In this document: piece after piece, positions 1-6,858 of the stretch | Position numbering within the stretch: the stretch's first letter is position 1 | Layout of the letters: each line of letters begins with the position of its first letter | Assembly (NCBI GenBank): GCA_937907165.1 | Contig: CALCUH010000085.1 | Location: 1-11,193 of the forward strand | Source: an uncultured Bacteroidales bacterium | Lineage (GTDB): Bacteria > Bacteroidota > Bacteroidia > Bacteroidales > Paludibacteraceae | Length of the DNA: 11,193 nucleotides | Direction: 5' to 3' | The notes under the pieces: generated by a model | What the model saw: only the letters and a program-made list of their open reading frames with translations | Told to the model about the DNA's origin: nothing | Database searches by the model: none | Translations under genes and position numbers: made by a program

Positions 1-1
1 T

Positions 2-1201
2 TTCCGCTACTATGGGTATGACGATGTCATGCAGGCTTTGGCGGAAACGGGTGAGACGGAGACTGATAACGGGGATTTTAAACAGCATATCCTGAATTTT
101 GACGTCAACGCCCGCTTTAGGTCTAAGGATTTCCTTGGTAAGTGGCGCTATGATTTCCAAACGAATTACCAGCTTTTCAGTAACAATGACAATCTCTCCG
201 AACATACGATTCTTACGAATTTGTATGGAGGCTACAGAATGGATAATTATATTTTGGGCTTGAAGTTCGATATGTATAATATCATTATGGGATTGCCTGA
301 TAAGGAGGAGAGCGGTAACTATGATTTCGAGAACGCCCGTAATATGAATAGTTATACGGTGTTGAAATTGACGCCTAGTTTCCTTTTCAGTGGTGATATC
401 GGAAAGATCAATATCGGTATCAAGGCGGCTTTCGGTCTCGGTCAGGGAAAGAAGGGCGCTGTTTGCCCGGATATCTTCGGTACTGTGAAATTGAAGGAGG
501 ATCTCGCCTATCTTTATGCTTGTGTGACGGGAGATTATGACGTGAATAATTTGCATAGCGTGACGAAGGAGAACAAGTACTTGGCGCCTGATGTGCGTCT
601 GGAGGATACTTATACCCCGATTGACGTCTATGCGGGTGTTCGCGTGAAGTTGGCGAAACGTGTCGACATGGATATCTTCGGAGGCTATAAGATTATTAAT
701 AATCCTTATTTCTACGTGAATAAGGTTCGTCCGTACATTGTGGGAACTGATACGACTTATGTTATGACCCGCCAGTTCGACGTGGTTTACGAGGAGAATG
801 CGGGCGTCTTCAATGCGGGTGTCTCTTTGGGTTACCACTACAAGGATTTCTTGGATCTGAATTTCGACGCTGTTGTGAACAAATGGGCTTTGGAGGATAA
901 TGAGTATGCTTGGCAGAGACCTGATTGGAAACTGAATTTCCATGCTAATTATAGGTTGACAAACCATTTATGCTTCAATCTCGCTTATCGTTTCGAGGGC
1001 GGAAGACATGCTTTGGTGAACGGATCGGCTGTTGATATGAGAAACGCGCATAATGTAAACCTCGGCGCTGATTATAAGTTCCTTGATTGGCTGGATGTCT
1101 TCGTGAAATTCGATAATATGTTTAATCAGAGATATCAAAGTTGGTACGGCTACGATTCCCACGCATTCAATTTCTTGGCCGGACTCTCCTTCTATTTTTG
1201 A
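2..1201 (+). CDS. Outer-membrane beta-barrel protein, TonB-dependent-receptor-like (3' part only)
   Basis: This is the C-terminal part of a gene that begins before the window: the frame is open from base 2 and reads FRYYGYDD before the first Met at 29, so that Met is probably not the start. The roughly 400 visible residues are a run of alternating hydrophobic/polar, aromatic-rich segments separated by polar turns, as expected for transmembrane beta strands. The end (F-x-x-x-FN-x-R-Y-x-x-W-x-GY, then LAGLSFYF) resembles the last strands of Bacteroidota TonB-dependent receptors, and the terminal Phe is a typical outer-membrane assembly signal. It would sit in the outer membrane; the ligand cannot be read from this part. 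A receptor plug domain, if present, lies outside the window, so a non-TonB barrel is possible. The next gene starts 9 bases after the stop, suggesting cotranscription. Confidence 0.75.
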   Translation, partial: FRYYGYDDVMQALAETGETETDNGDFKQHILNFDVNARFRSKDFLGKWRYDFQTNYQLFSNNDNLSEHTILTNLYGGYRMDNYILGLKFDMYNIIMGLPDKEESGNYDFENARNMNSYTVLKLTPSFLFSGDIGKINIGIKAAFGLGQGKKGAVCPDIFGTVKLKEDLAYLYACVTGDYDVNNLHSVTKENKYLAPDVRLEDTYTPIDVYAGVRVKLAKRVDMDIFGGYKIINNPYFYVNKVRPYIVGTDTTYVMTRQFDVVYEENAGVFNAGVSLGYHYKDFLDLNFDAVVNKWALEDNEYAWQRPDWKLNFHANYRLTNHLCFNLAYRFEGGRHALVNGSAVDMRNAHNVNLGADYKFLDWLDVFVKFDNMFNQRYQSWYGYDSHAFNFLAGLSFYF

Positions 1202-1210
1202 TCGTAGAGC

Positions 1211-2059
1211 ATGTATTTCGTATTAATCATACTAATATTCTTTTTTTTATATAGGACTGCTTTCCGGGAAACTAATGACGGGGATCCTATTCTGAATGGG
1301 GAATCTGTCAGCGACGAGACCCTGAAGGAGAATGAAATCCTTTCGTCCGAGGTGCTGGTTGGCGTGGTGAAGATGATGGGTGTGGTGATGATGGCTGATG
1401 GTGCCTTGAGAAAAAGTGAGTTGGCGGAGGTGAAGTCTTATTTGGCGGATAATTATTCTTCCGACACCGCTAAAAAGATGCTGAAGAGTTTGGAGCATTT
1501 TTTGAAGAATAAGACGAAGACGAAGGATATTCGTCCGTATTGCCTTCTCATCAACCAATATATGTCGTATAAGCAGCGTCTCACGTTGCTTTCCACGCTC
1601 TTTAAGATTGCGGTGGCTGATTCATACATCGAGGACTCGGAGGCTATTGTTATCGAGATGTACGCCCGTTTCGCTTGTATACGGGACGTGGATTTCAATC
1701 GTTATAGAGGTTATTTCGCTTATGGGTTTTCGTGGAAGAATACGGGCAGACAACAATCCCAGAGGAATTATAAGAGCCAAAAGGATGATGATTACTATGA
1801 TAGCAGGCGACAAGAATCCCAACAACAGGGAAGGCGTTCCGAGTCGAAGTCTGACGGTTCCTCCAATGATACTAAGTGGGCTTATCGTGAGTTGGGGTTG
1901 TCTGAGGGCGCTTCCGAGAAGGAGATAAAATCCGCATATAGGAAGCTTTCCATGCAGTATCATCCCGATAGGCAGATGGATGCCTCTGATGAGGAGTTGC
2001 GTGTCTCTACGGAGAAATTTCAACGCATCAACGAGGCTTATGAGGTGTTGGTGAAGTGA
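1211..2059 (+). CDS. Membrane-anchored DjlA-type J-domain co-chaperone with TerB-like domain
   Basis: The 282-residue protein has the DjlA layout: one N-terminal membrane segment (about residues 2-14, very Ile/Leu/Phe rich), a mostly helical TerB-like domain (about 45-165, with MMADGAL and VADSYIEDSE helix starts), a Gln/Ser/Arg/Asp-rich linker (about 172-220) and a C-terminal J domain (about 222-282). The J domain carries the HPD tripeptide at 251-253, needed to stimulate DnaK ATPase, and an extended helix after HPD as in E. coli DjlA (about 271 residues). It would sit in the inner membrane with the J domain in the cytoplasm and recruit DnaK; the client is unknown. The start at 1211 gives the membrane anchor at the very N-terminus; the ribosome-binding site is weak, which is usual in Bacteroidota. 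It lies 9 bases after the barrel gene and 52 bases before clpS. Confidence 0.85.
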   Translation: MYFVLIILIFFFLYRTAFRETNDGDPILNGESVSDETLKENEILSSEVLVGVVKMMGVVMMADGALRKSELAEVKSYLADNYSSDTAKKMLKSLEHFLKNKTKTKDIRPYCLLINQYMSYKQRLTLLSTLFKIAVADSYIEDSEAIVIEMYARFACIRDVDFNRYRGYFAYGFSWKNTGRQQSQRNYKSQKDDDYYDSRRQESQQQGRRSESKSDGSSNDTKWAYRELGLSEGASEKEIKSAYRKLSMQYHPDRQMDASDEELRVSTEKFQRINEAYEVLVK

Positions 2060-2111
2060 TGGGTTATGATTCTTTCCTTCTTTGTTTTTTTAATGTTATA
2101 ATTTTTTTTGT

Positions 2112-2417
2112 ATGTCTAAGCAACAATCTTCCGTGAAGGAGCGTTCCCGAACGGATTTGGATGAACCCCGCCAGTTTAAGGTAATTTTCCATAACGATGA
2201 TTTCACGACGTATGAATTCGTCGTCAAGGTCTTGGTGCAGGTCTTCTTTAAGTCGCAGACTGAGGCGGCTCGCCTTACGATGGAAGTGGACCGGAAGAAA
2301 TCGGCGGTGGTGGGGATCTACTCTTGCGATGTGGCGAAGTCTAAGACCGAAAAGGCGATTAAGATGGCGCGTGCGGAGGGCTTTCCGCTTAGAATTACAT
2401 GTGAACCTGTTGAGTGA
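2112..2417 (+). CDS. clpS: ATP-dependent Clp protease adaptor ClpS
   Basis: The 101-residue protein matches ClpS in length and fold: a flexible N-terminal arm (1-20), then a compact alpha/beta domain with the family signature HNDDFT (residues 27-32). In known ClpS proteins this loop binds destabilising N-terminal residues (Leu, Phe, Tyr, Trp) and the domain docks on the ClpA N-domain to deliver them. N28, D29 and D30 match E. coli N34, D35 and D36. By eye alignment, the gate residue Met40 of E. coli is Tyr34 here, and His66, which contacts the substrate alpha-amino group, is Asp60 (in MEVDRK). Both could alter binding, or may be lineage-typical. The stop is 5 bases before the preferred clpA start, so translation is probably coupled. 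Family assignment is firm; specificity is not. Confidence 0.93.
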   Translation: MSKQQSSVKERSRTDLDEPRQFKVIFHNDDFTTYEFVVKVLVQVFFKSQTEAARLTMEVDRKKSAVVGIYSCDVAKSKTEKAIKMARAEGFPLRITCEPVE

Positions 2418-2422
2418 TTTTT

Positions 2423-4702
2423 ATGGAACAGATAGAATTTGATAGATACGTTGAATTCGCTTTCGCACAAGCGAGATATTATGCGCAGGAGTTCAGAAAT
2501 GAGTTCATCATGCCTGAACATCTGCTATATGTGTTGTTGGACGAGCCTTATTTCGCCTTCGTGGCGGAGGAGGATCTTCAGACGCCTGAACTGAGGAACG
2601 AGCTTGGCGATTTCTTGAAGAATAAGACGGAGCGTGTCCCTGATACCATTGAGTATGAACTGATTCCCTCCGAACAGATGGAGCGCTTGCTTACATTTGG
2701 TTATAATTTGGCGAAGAGTGCCGGGGAGGATTGTATCTGTATGCCGCACTTGTTCCGCGGTATGATGGATTTGCAGGATTCTGAGGCTTCTTTTTTGTTG
2801 AAGAAGTATGCCTTGGTGGATTTAAGTATCTTATTAAGTGATTTCATTACCTCTTACGAGAACTATGATTTGGATAGCGATTTGGATGCTGATGCTGATT
2901 TTGACGATGTCGATTCCTCTTCTGAGGGGGAGACTCAGGCTTTGGCTCCGGGATCGGGCGAGAAGGCGTGGAAGGGAATGGTCACTTGCGTGAGCGATCA
3001 TATCGACGACCATAATCCGTTGATCGGACGAGAGAAGGAGTTGGAACGTACTATCCAGGTGTTGTGCCGTAAGGATAAGAATAATCCTTTGCATGTGGGC
3101 GAACCGGGTGTGGGTAAGACGGCTCTCATCTATGGCTTGGCCGCTTTGTTGCGTGCGGGAAAGGTGCCTGAACGCTTAAAGGGTTATAAGATATATGAAC
3201 TGAATTTGGGCACGTTGTTGGCGGGTACGCAATATCGCGGTGACTTTGAGAAGCGCTTGAAATCTATTATGGACGGCATCTCTAATGAGGGGAAGTCTAT
3301 TGTTTATATTGATGAGATTCATAATTTGGTGGGTGCGGGACGAACGGGTGACGGCTCCATGGACGCCAGCAATTTGCTGAAGCCTTTCTTGGAGAGCGGA
3401 AACCTCCGTTTCATCGGTTCCACTACGTATGAGGAGTATAATCGTTTCTTTTCACAGGATAAGGCGTTGGTGAGACGTTTCCAACAGATTGATGTCCCTG
3501 AGCCTACCGTGGAGGAGGCTGTGCGCATTATCGAGGGCCTACGCGATAAGTATGAGGAGTACCATCAGGTCTCATATGCTGATGGTGTGATCGAGTTCGC
3601 CGTGGAGAGTAGCGCGAAGTATGTCGCGGATCGTTTCTTGCCTGATAAGGCTATTGACTTGATTGACGAGGCGGGCGCATATCGTGAGCTCCACCCGTCG
3701 GAGCAGTCGCCGCAGATGGTGGATAAATCGCTTATTTCCGATGTCTTGGCTAAGGTCTGCAAGATCGACGCCGCTGCGTTGAAGGAGGAGGAAAACACCT
3801 CGTTGGAGACGCTCGAATCGAATATCTTGAAGAAGATTTATGGTCAGAATGAGGCGGTGCGTCAGGTCGTTGAGGCGGTGCAGATGTCTAAGGCGGGTTT
3901 GCTCGACGATGATAAGCCTATCGCCAGCCTCTTGTTTGTCGGTCCTACCGGTGTGGGAAAGACGGAGCTTTGCAAGGTGCTGGCGGCGGAATTAGGCGTC
4001 AACTTGGTGCGTTTCGATATGAGCGAGTACACGGAGAAGCATACGGTGGCTAAACTGATTGGTTCTCCTGCTGGTTATGTGGGTTACGAGGATGGCGGTC
4101 TTTTGACCGACGCTATCCGTAAGACGCCTAATTGTGTCTTGCTTCTGGATGAAATAGAAAAGGCACATGCCGATATTTACAATATTCTTTTACAGGTGAT
4201 GGATTATGCCCGTCTGACGGACAACAAGGGTAGGAAGGCGGATTTCCGACATGTGATTCTTGTGATGACTTCCAATGCGGGAGCCCAATATGCCCATCTC
4301 TCTTCCATCGGTTTCGGTGGCGGCAGGTCCGCAAGCTCGGCGATGGTGGATCAGGTGAAGAAGATTTTCAAGCCGGAGTTCATCAACCGTCTGAATGGTA
4401 TGGTTCCGTTTAATGATATGGACGAGGTTATGGCGTCTGCCGTTCTGGATAAGAAATTGAATGAGTTGAAGGAGAAGGTGAGCGCTAAGAAGGTCTCTTT
4501 GTCTGTCTCGAATGAGGCTCATGCCTATCTCCTTTCTCAGGGCTTCTCCAAGACTTACGGCGCAAGGGAGATGGATCGTGTCTTGCGTGCCCAACTGAGC
4601 GTTCTTCTGATGCGTGAGATTCTTTTCGGCTTTCTGAAAGGTGGCGGCGAGGTGGAGGTTGTCATGAATAATGGTTCTTTAAAATTGCGTCAAAGGAAAT
4701 GA
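2423..4702 (+). CDS. clpA: ATP-dependent Clp protease ATP-binding subunit ClpA
   Basis: A two-ATPase-ring AAA+ unfoldase that takes N-degron substrates from ClpS and feeds them to ClpP. From the ATG at 2423 it has 759 residues, nearly the E. coli length (758). Order: Clp N-domain (about 1-145, with the MPEHLLYVLL helix), an acidic linker (149-170), AAA1 with Walker A GEPGVGKT (226-233) and Walker B D297/E298, then AAA2 with Walker A GPTGVGKT (507-514) and Walker B D576/E577. An IGF tripeptide at 629-631 is the ClpP-docking loop. There is no long coiled-coil middle domain, which separates it from ClpB/ClpC. A GTG at 2414 in frame would overlap clpS; I prefer the ATG because its protein begins like other ClpA (MEQIEFDRY). 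The stop overlaps the aat start as ATGA. No ClpP gene is in the window. Confidence 0.95.
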   Translation: MEQIEFDRYVEFAFAQARYYAQEFRNEFIMPEHLLYVLLDEPYFAFVAEEDLQTPELRNELGDFLKNKTERVPDTIEYELIPSEQMERLLTFGYNLAKSAGEDCICMPHLFRGMMDLQDSEASFLLKKYALVDLSILLSDFITSYENYDLDSDLDADADFDDVDSSSEGETQALAPGSGEKAWKGMVTCVSDHIDDHNPLIGREKELERTIQVLCRKDKNNPLHVGEPGVGKTALIYGLAALLRAGKVPERLKGYKIYELNLGTLLAGTQYRGDFEKRLKSIMDGISNEGKSIVYIDEIHNLVGAGRTGDGSMDASNLLKPFLESGNLRFIGSTTYEEYNRFFSQDKALVRRFQQIDVPEPTVEEAVRIIEGLRDKYEEYHQVSYADGVIEFAVESSAKYVADRFLPDKAIDLIDEAGAYRELHPSEQSPQMVDKSLISDVLAKVCKIDAAALKEEENTSLETLESNILKKIYGQNEAVRQVVEAVQMSKAGLLDDDKPIASLLFVGPTGVGKTELCKVLAAELGVNLVRFDMSEYTEKHTVAKLIGSPAGYVGYEDGGLLTDAIRKTPNCVLLLDEIEKAHADIYNILLQVMDYARLTDNKGRKADFRHVILVMTSNAGAQYAHLSSIGFGGGRSASSAMVDQVKKIFKPEFINRLNGMVPFNDMDEVMASAVLDKKLNELKEKVSAKKVSLSVSNEAHAYLLSQGFSKTYGAREMDRVLRAQLSVLLMREILFGFLKGGGEVEVVMNNGSLKLRQRK

Positions 4703-5343
4703 TTTATAGGTTGACGAAACGCTTGGCGTTCCCTGATCCTCGTGAAGGGGAGCCTGATGGATTGTTCGCTGTCGGCGGTGATCTCTCTGTGGACCGCCTT
4801 TTGTTGGCTTATTCGAACGGAATCTTCCCTTGGTATTCGTTTCGTGACTCTGACATTCTGTGGTTCTGCCCGATGAGGCGTTTCGTGATTTTCCCTGACG
4901 AGATTCATGTCTCCCATTCGATGCGCACTTTGATGAACAAGGGTTTGTACCGTGTTTCGATTAATCGTGACTTTCCTTCGGTGATTCGCAATTGTGGCGA
5001 CCTGCGGAAGGAGCAGGAGGGCGCTTGGTTGGGCGATGACATGACGAAGGCTTACACGGCACTCCACGAACAGGGTTTCGCTGCCAGCGTGGAGGTCTGG
5101 GACCAAGATGATAAGCTTGTCGGGGGACTCTACGGTGTGACGCTCGGAAGGTGTTTTTTCGGTGAGAGCATGTTCTCCTTGGTGCCGAGCGCTTCTAAAA
5201 TGGCGCTGATTTTTTTAGCCGATACGATGGCTGAAAACGGTGGTGTGATGATCGATTGCCAGTTGGAGACGCCCCACTTGAAGAGTATGGGAGGCCGCTA
5301 TATTTCGTATGACGAATATATGGAATTGGTGCGGATGGAGTGA
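4699..5343 (+). CDS. aat: Leucyl/phenylalanyl-tRNA--protein transferase
   Basis: Aat transfers Leu or Phe from aminoacyl-tRNA to proteins with N-terminal Lys or Arg, creating the primary destabilising residues that ClpS recognises. The 214-residue product carries the family motifs: GLFAVGGDLS (21-30), NGIFPWYS (40-47), EGAW (107-110), FFGESMFS (153-160) and IDCQ (185-188). E156, D186 and Q188 fall at the same numbers as catalytic-site residues of the E. coli enzyme. All are intact, so the enzyme should be active. It acts in the cytoplasm. The ATG overlaps the clpA stop by four bases (ATGA), with AAAGGA just upstream, implying translational coupling and shared expression with clpA. The stop is fused to another ATG (TGATG), and the DNA after it changes composition. 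Confidence 0.95.
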   Translation: MIYRLTKRLAFPDPREGEPDGLFAVGGDLSVDRLLLAYSNGIFPWYSFRDSDILWFCPMRRFVIFPDEIHVSHSMRTLMNKGLYRVSINRDFPSVIRNCGDLRKEQEGAWLGDDMTKAYTALHEQGFAASVEVWDQDDKLVGGLYGVTLGRCFFGESMFSLVPSASKMALIFLADTMAENGGVMIDCQLETPHLKSMGGRYISYDEYMELVRME

Positions 5344-5396
5344 TGGCGCATCGTTTGTTTTGTGTTTCATACGGAGGGTATGGAACGAATATATAA
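5343..5396 (+). other. 17-codon ORF coupled to the aat stop; possible truncated gene start
   Basis: The aat stop codon and an ATG share one base (TGATG), the arrangement used for tightly coupled genes. The resulting reading frame (MAHRLFC...) ends after 17 codons at a TAA in AT-rich DNA. It may be the first codons of an original fourth gene whose remainder was replaced when the AT-rich patch arrived. Chance is equally possible, since ATG next to TGA is common. No function is proposed. Confidence 0.2.
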
Positions 5397-5550
5397 TGCT
5401 ATACGTATGGCGGATTCGCAAGGTCTTATTCAAGAAGGAGGAAATCAAATATTAATTGATGTAGAAGGAGGGAGAATAGGAATCCGTGCTTTTGTTAAAA
5501 ATGGAGAAATTTTAAGTATGGATGCATTCAACTTTAGAAGAAATTATTAG
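5380..5550 (+). CDS. Small orphan ORF (56 aa), resembles the C-terminal tip of a polymorphic toxin
   Basis: I do not recognise the family. The ATG at 5380 follows GGAGGG; an in-frame GTG at 5362 would add six residues, and the frame is open back to the aat stop. The product is a short helix followed by paired strands (ILIDVEGG, IGIRAFVKNGEI) and ends in basic residues. That last-strand pattern resembles the ends of many polymorphic-toxin domains, so this may be the 3' remnant of a larger toxin gene whose 5' part is lost. It has no signal peptide or membrane segment. Lys and Arg codons are mostly AAA and AGA, unlike the AAG and CGT preferred in clpA and aat, which points to separate ancestry. 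The next ORF overlaps it by 29 bases, as toxin/immunity pairs often do. A free-standing small protein is an alternative. Confidence 0.45.
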   Translation: MERIYNAIRMADSQGLIQEGGNQILIDVEGGRIGIRAFVKNGEILSMDAFNFRRNY

Positions 5551-5866
5551 TGACAATGTTCAATTTTATGCGCACTGTTACTTAAAAGTGGGCACAAAAA
5601 TGGGATATTGGTCTTTTTATGGAAATATTGCCGAAATTGGAGATTATTCAAATGTTTTATTTAGAGACACTATGGATTTCGGTTGCCCAGAGATAAAGAT
5701 TTCAAACAATTGGCATGTATGGCACGTAAATGAAAAATTCAAACATGTTGGGAAACTAACACCCGAGTACCAGAACTCCTATGTCGGAGGTGTCTTCCCA
5801 CCGATTTCCATATTAGAATATGTTCGAGATGAAATGTTTCAAGGGGCATATCCAAGGTACGAATAG
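5522..5866 (+). CDS. Hypothetical protein (114 aa), candidate immunity protein
   Basis: I do not recognise the family. It starts inside the preceding small ORF (29-base overlap, +1 frame), so it is probably translated by coupling. The product is compact and soluble, rich in aromatic residues (several Trp, Tyr and Phe, including NNWHVWHVN), without a signal peptide or membrane segment, and ends PRYE. Small size, lack of signal, aromatic richness and position directly behind a toxin-tip-like ORF fit an immunity protein of a polymorphic toxin system, but that is inference from context. AT-rich codons (AAA, ATT, TTA) set it apart from neighbouring genes. It is the last plus-strand gene before the convergent minus-strand unit; no plus-strand terminator with a clear T-run follows it. 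Confidence 0.55.
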   Translation: MHSTLEEIISDNVQFYAHCYLKVGTKMGYWSFYGNIAEIGDYSNVLFRDTMDFGCPEIKISNNWHVWHVNEKFKHVGKLTPEYQNSYVGGVFPPISILEYVRDEMFQGAYPRYE

Positions 5867-5971
5867 CGGGAAGATTCGAAAAAGCGGCAGTATTATACAA
5901 TCTTAGACTTATTGTTCAAAGAATTGGAAAAATTTCTCAATCAATAATTTATATGTGATTTCCCTTGTGAA

Positions 5972-6005
5972 TAAAAAAAGGAGAATAGCCTTCCGGATAT
6001 TCTCC
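5972..6005 (-). terminator. Intrinsic terminator closing the minus-strand operon
   Basis: Two inverted 8-base arms (GGAGAATA at 5980-5987 and TATTCTCC at 5998-6005) flank a 10-base loop that can add a small inner CC/GG pairing. Read on the minus strand, the hairpin is followed by a run of seven T (A-run at 5973-5979 on the plus strand), the form of a Rho-independent terminator. It lies about 32 bases after the stop of the PorT-like gene. On the plus strand the hairpin is followed by CTAATTAT rather than a T-run, so it probably works mainly in the minus direction. Confidence 0.8.
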
Positions 6006-6037
6006 CTAATTATATCATAAAATCTGATTCCTTATTT

Positions 6038-6799
6038 TTATTCGAAATTAAAGTTCAATATGATGATTCTGGAGGTGAGACGCGACATGGCGTTGGAGAA
6101 TTTCATGTCGCTCACATCTGCGATTTCCGGTCTGTTGCGCTCCAGTACGTCGCTCAAGCCGAAGTAAAATTTCAGTTCCGGAGCTAACTTGAAATAGGGC
6201 AGATAGAAGTCTATGCCTAAACCCACTTCGATTCCGTAGTCCGTTTGGGTCAGCATGATGGGCGCCTCGCTGTCTCGTCCCATGTCGACGGTAAACGCGC
6301 CGCCCGCAAGCAAGTATGGACGGTAGTTGAGTTTCCTCTGTCCGCGGAATTTGAGCGTGAGCGGAAATTCCATCATATTGGATTGGACGGATATCTTACC
6401 ATCTTCACGTTCCACGCCATTGGCGTCTCTGAAGCAGAGTTCGCGTGAGTTGAAGAAGAGTGTCGGGGTGAATCGCAGGTCTAACCATGAGAAGATTCTA
6501 AGGTCGGCGATGATTCCTACGGAAAATCCGGGCGACATCTGGGTGTCTTCTCCGAACCATATCTCTCCGGCTTCCTCGCTGCCTTCCTTTAAGAGTTCCC
6601 CTCTCGCTGTGCTTAACAATCCTGAGTTGGTGACGTTGAAGTCCATCGCGTTCAGACCCAAGATGAATCCGAAATGATATTGTCTATTATCCGCATTAAT
6701 CAAATTAAGTGTCTTGCCGTGCGCATATTCCGCATGTGCGGTTGTGTAGTTGGCTAATAGTGCGCAGGCGAATAATATGCTAAAAAAAATTTTTTTCAT
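6038..6799 (-). CDS. PorT-like outer-membrane beta-barrel protein
   Basis: From the ATG at 6799 the product has 253 residues. It starts with a signal peptide (MKKIFFSILFACALLANYTT, cleavage probably after AHA at 21-23). The mature part has repeated amphipathic strands ending in IIILNFNF plus a final Glu. The segment FGFILGLNAMDFNV (43-56), just after the leader, resembles the start of PorT-family barrels; P. gingivalis PorT (about 244 residues) is needed for type IX secretion. Many Bacteroidota barrels share this fold without that role, so I assign the family but not the function. An in-frame ATG at 6811 would add four residues; the longer frame to 6958 runs into the preceding gene and would bury the signal peptide. 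It is the last gene of the minus-strand unit, 59 bases after the previous barrel gene, with a terminator just behind. Confidence 0.7.
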   Translation of the reverse strand: MKKIFFSILFACALLANYTTAHAEYAHGKTLNLINADNRQYHFGFILGLNAMDFNVTNSGLLSTARGELLKEGSEEAGEIWFGEDTQMSPGFSVGIIADLRIFSWLDLRFTPTLFFNSRELCFRDANGVEREDGKISVQSNMMEFPLTLKFRGQRKLNYRPYLLAGGAFTVDMGRDSEAPIMLTQTDYGIEVGLGIDFYLPYFKLAPELKFYFGLSDVLERNRPEIADVSDMKFSNAMSRLTSRIIILNFNFE

Positions 6800-6858
6800 T
6801 GTTTTATACATTATTTTTCTAAAACGGCGAATTTCTCTTTTTATTGTGAAAAGTTTTT

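Noticed and set aside
1622..2023. Antisense open frame over the J-domain gene
   Set aside because: Low-complexity Leu/Ile-rich product opposite a clear TerB-like/J-domain protein.
2081..2111. Promoter-like TTTG and TATAAT stretch before clpS
   Set aside because: The TTTG at 2081-2084 has no TAnnTTTG at the right distance, and TATAAT at 2097-2102 is not the Bacteroidota form; the stretch is simply T-rich. A weak promoter cannot be excluded.
2414..2422. GTG start for clpA overlapping the clpS stop
   Set aside because: The ATG at 2423 gives an N-terminus that fits other ClpA proteins and a length close to E. coli ClpA.
4190..4594. Antisense open frame over the second ATPase domain of clpA
   Set aside because: Shadow of a strongly conserved gene; no start signal or family resemblance.
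4690..5106. Antisense open frame over aat
   Set aside because: It mirrors the conserved aat coding sequence, and its product has no recognisable domain.
6755..6799. Possible lipobox (LFAC) in the signal peptide of the PorT-like protein
   Set aside because: Phe at the position before Ala is unusual, and hydrophobic residues continue after the Cys up to a normal AHA cleavage site.
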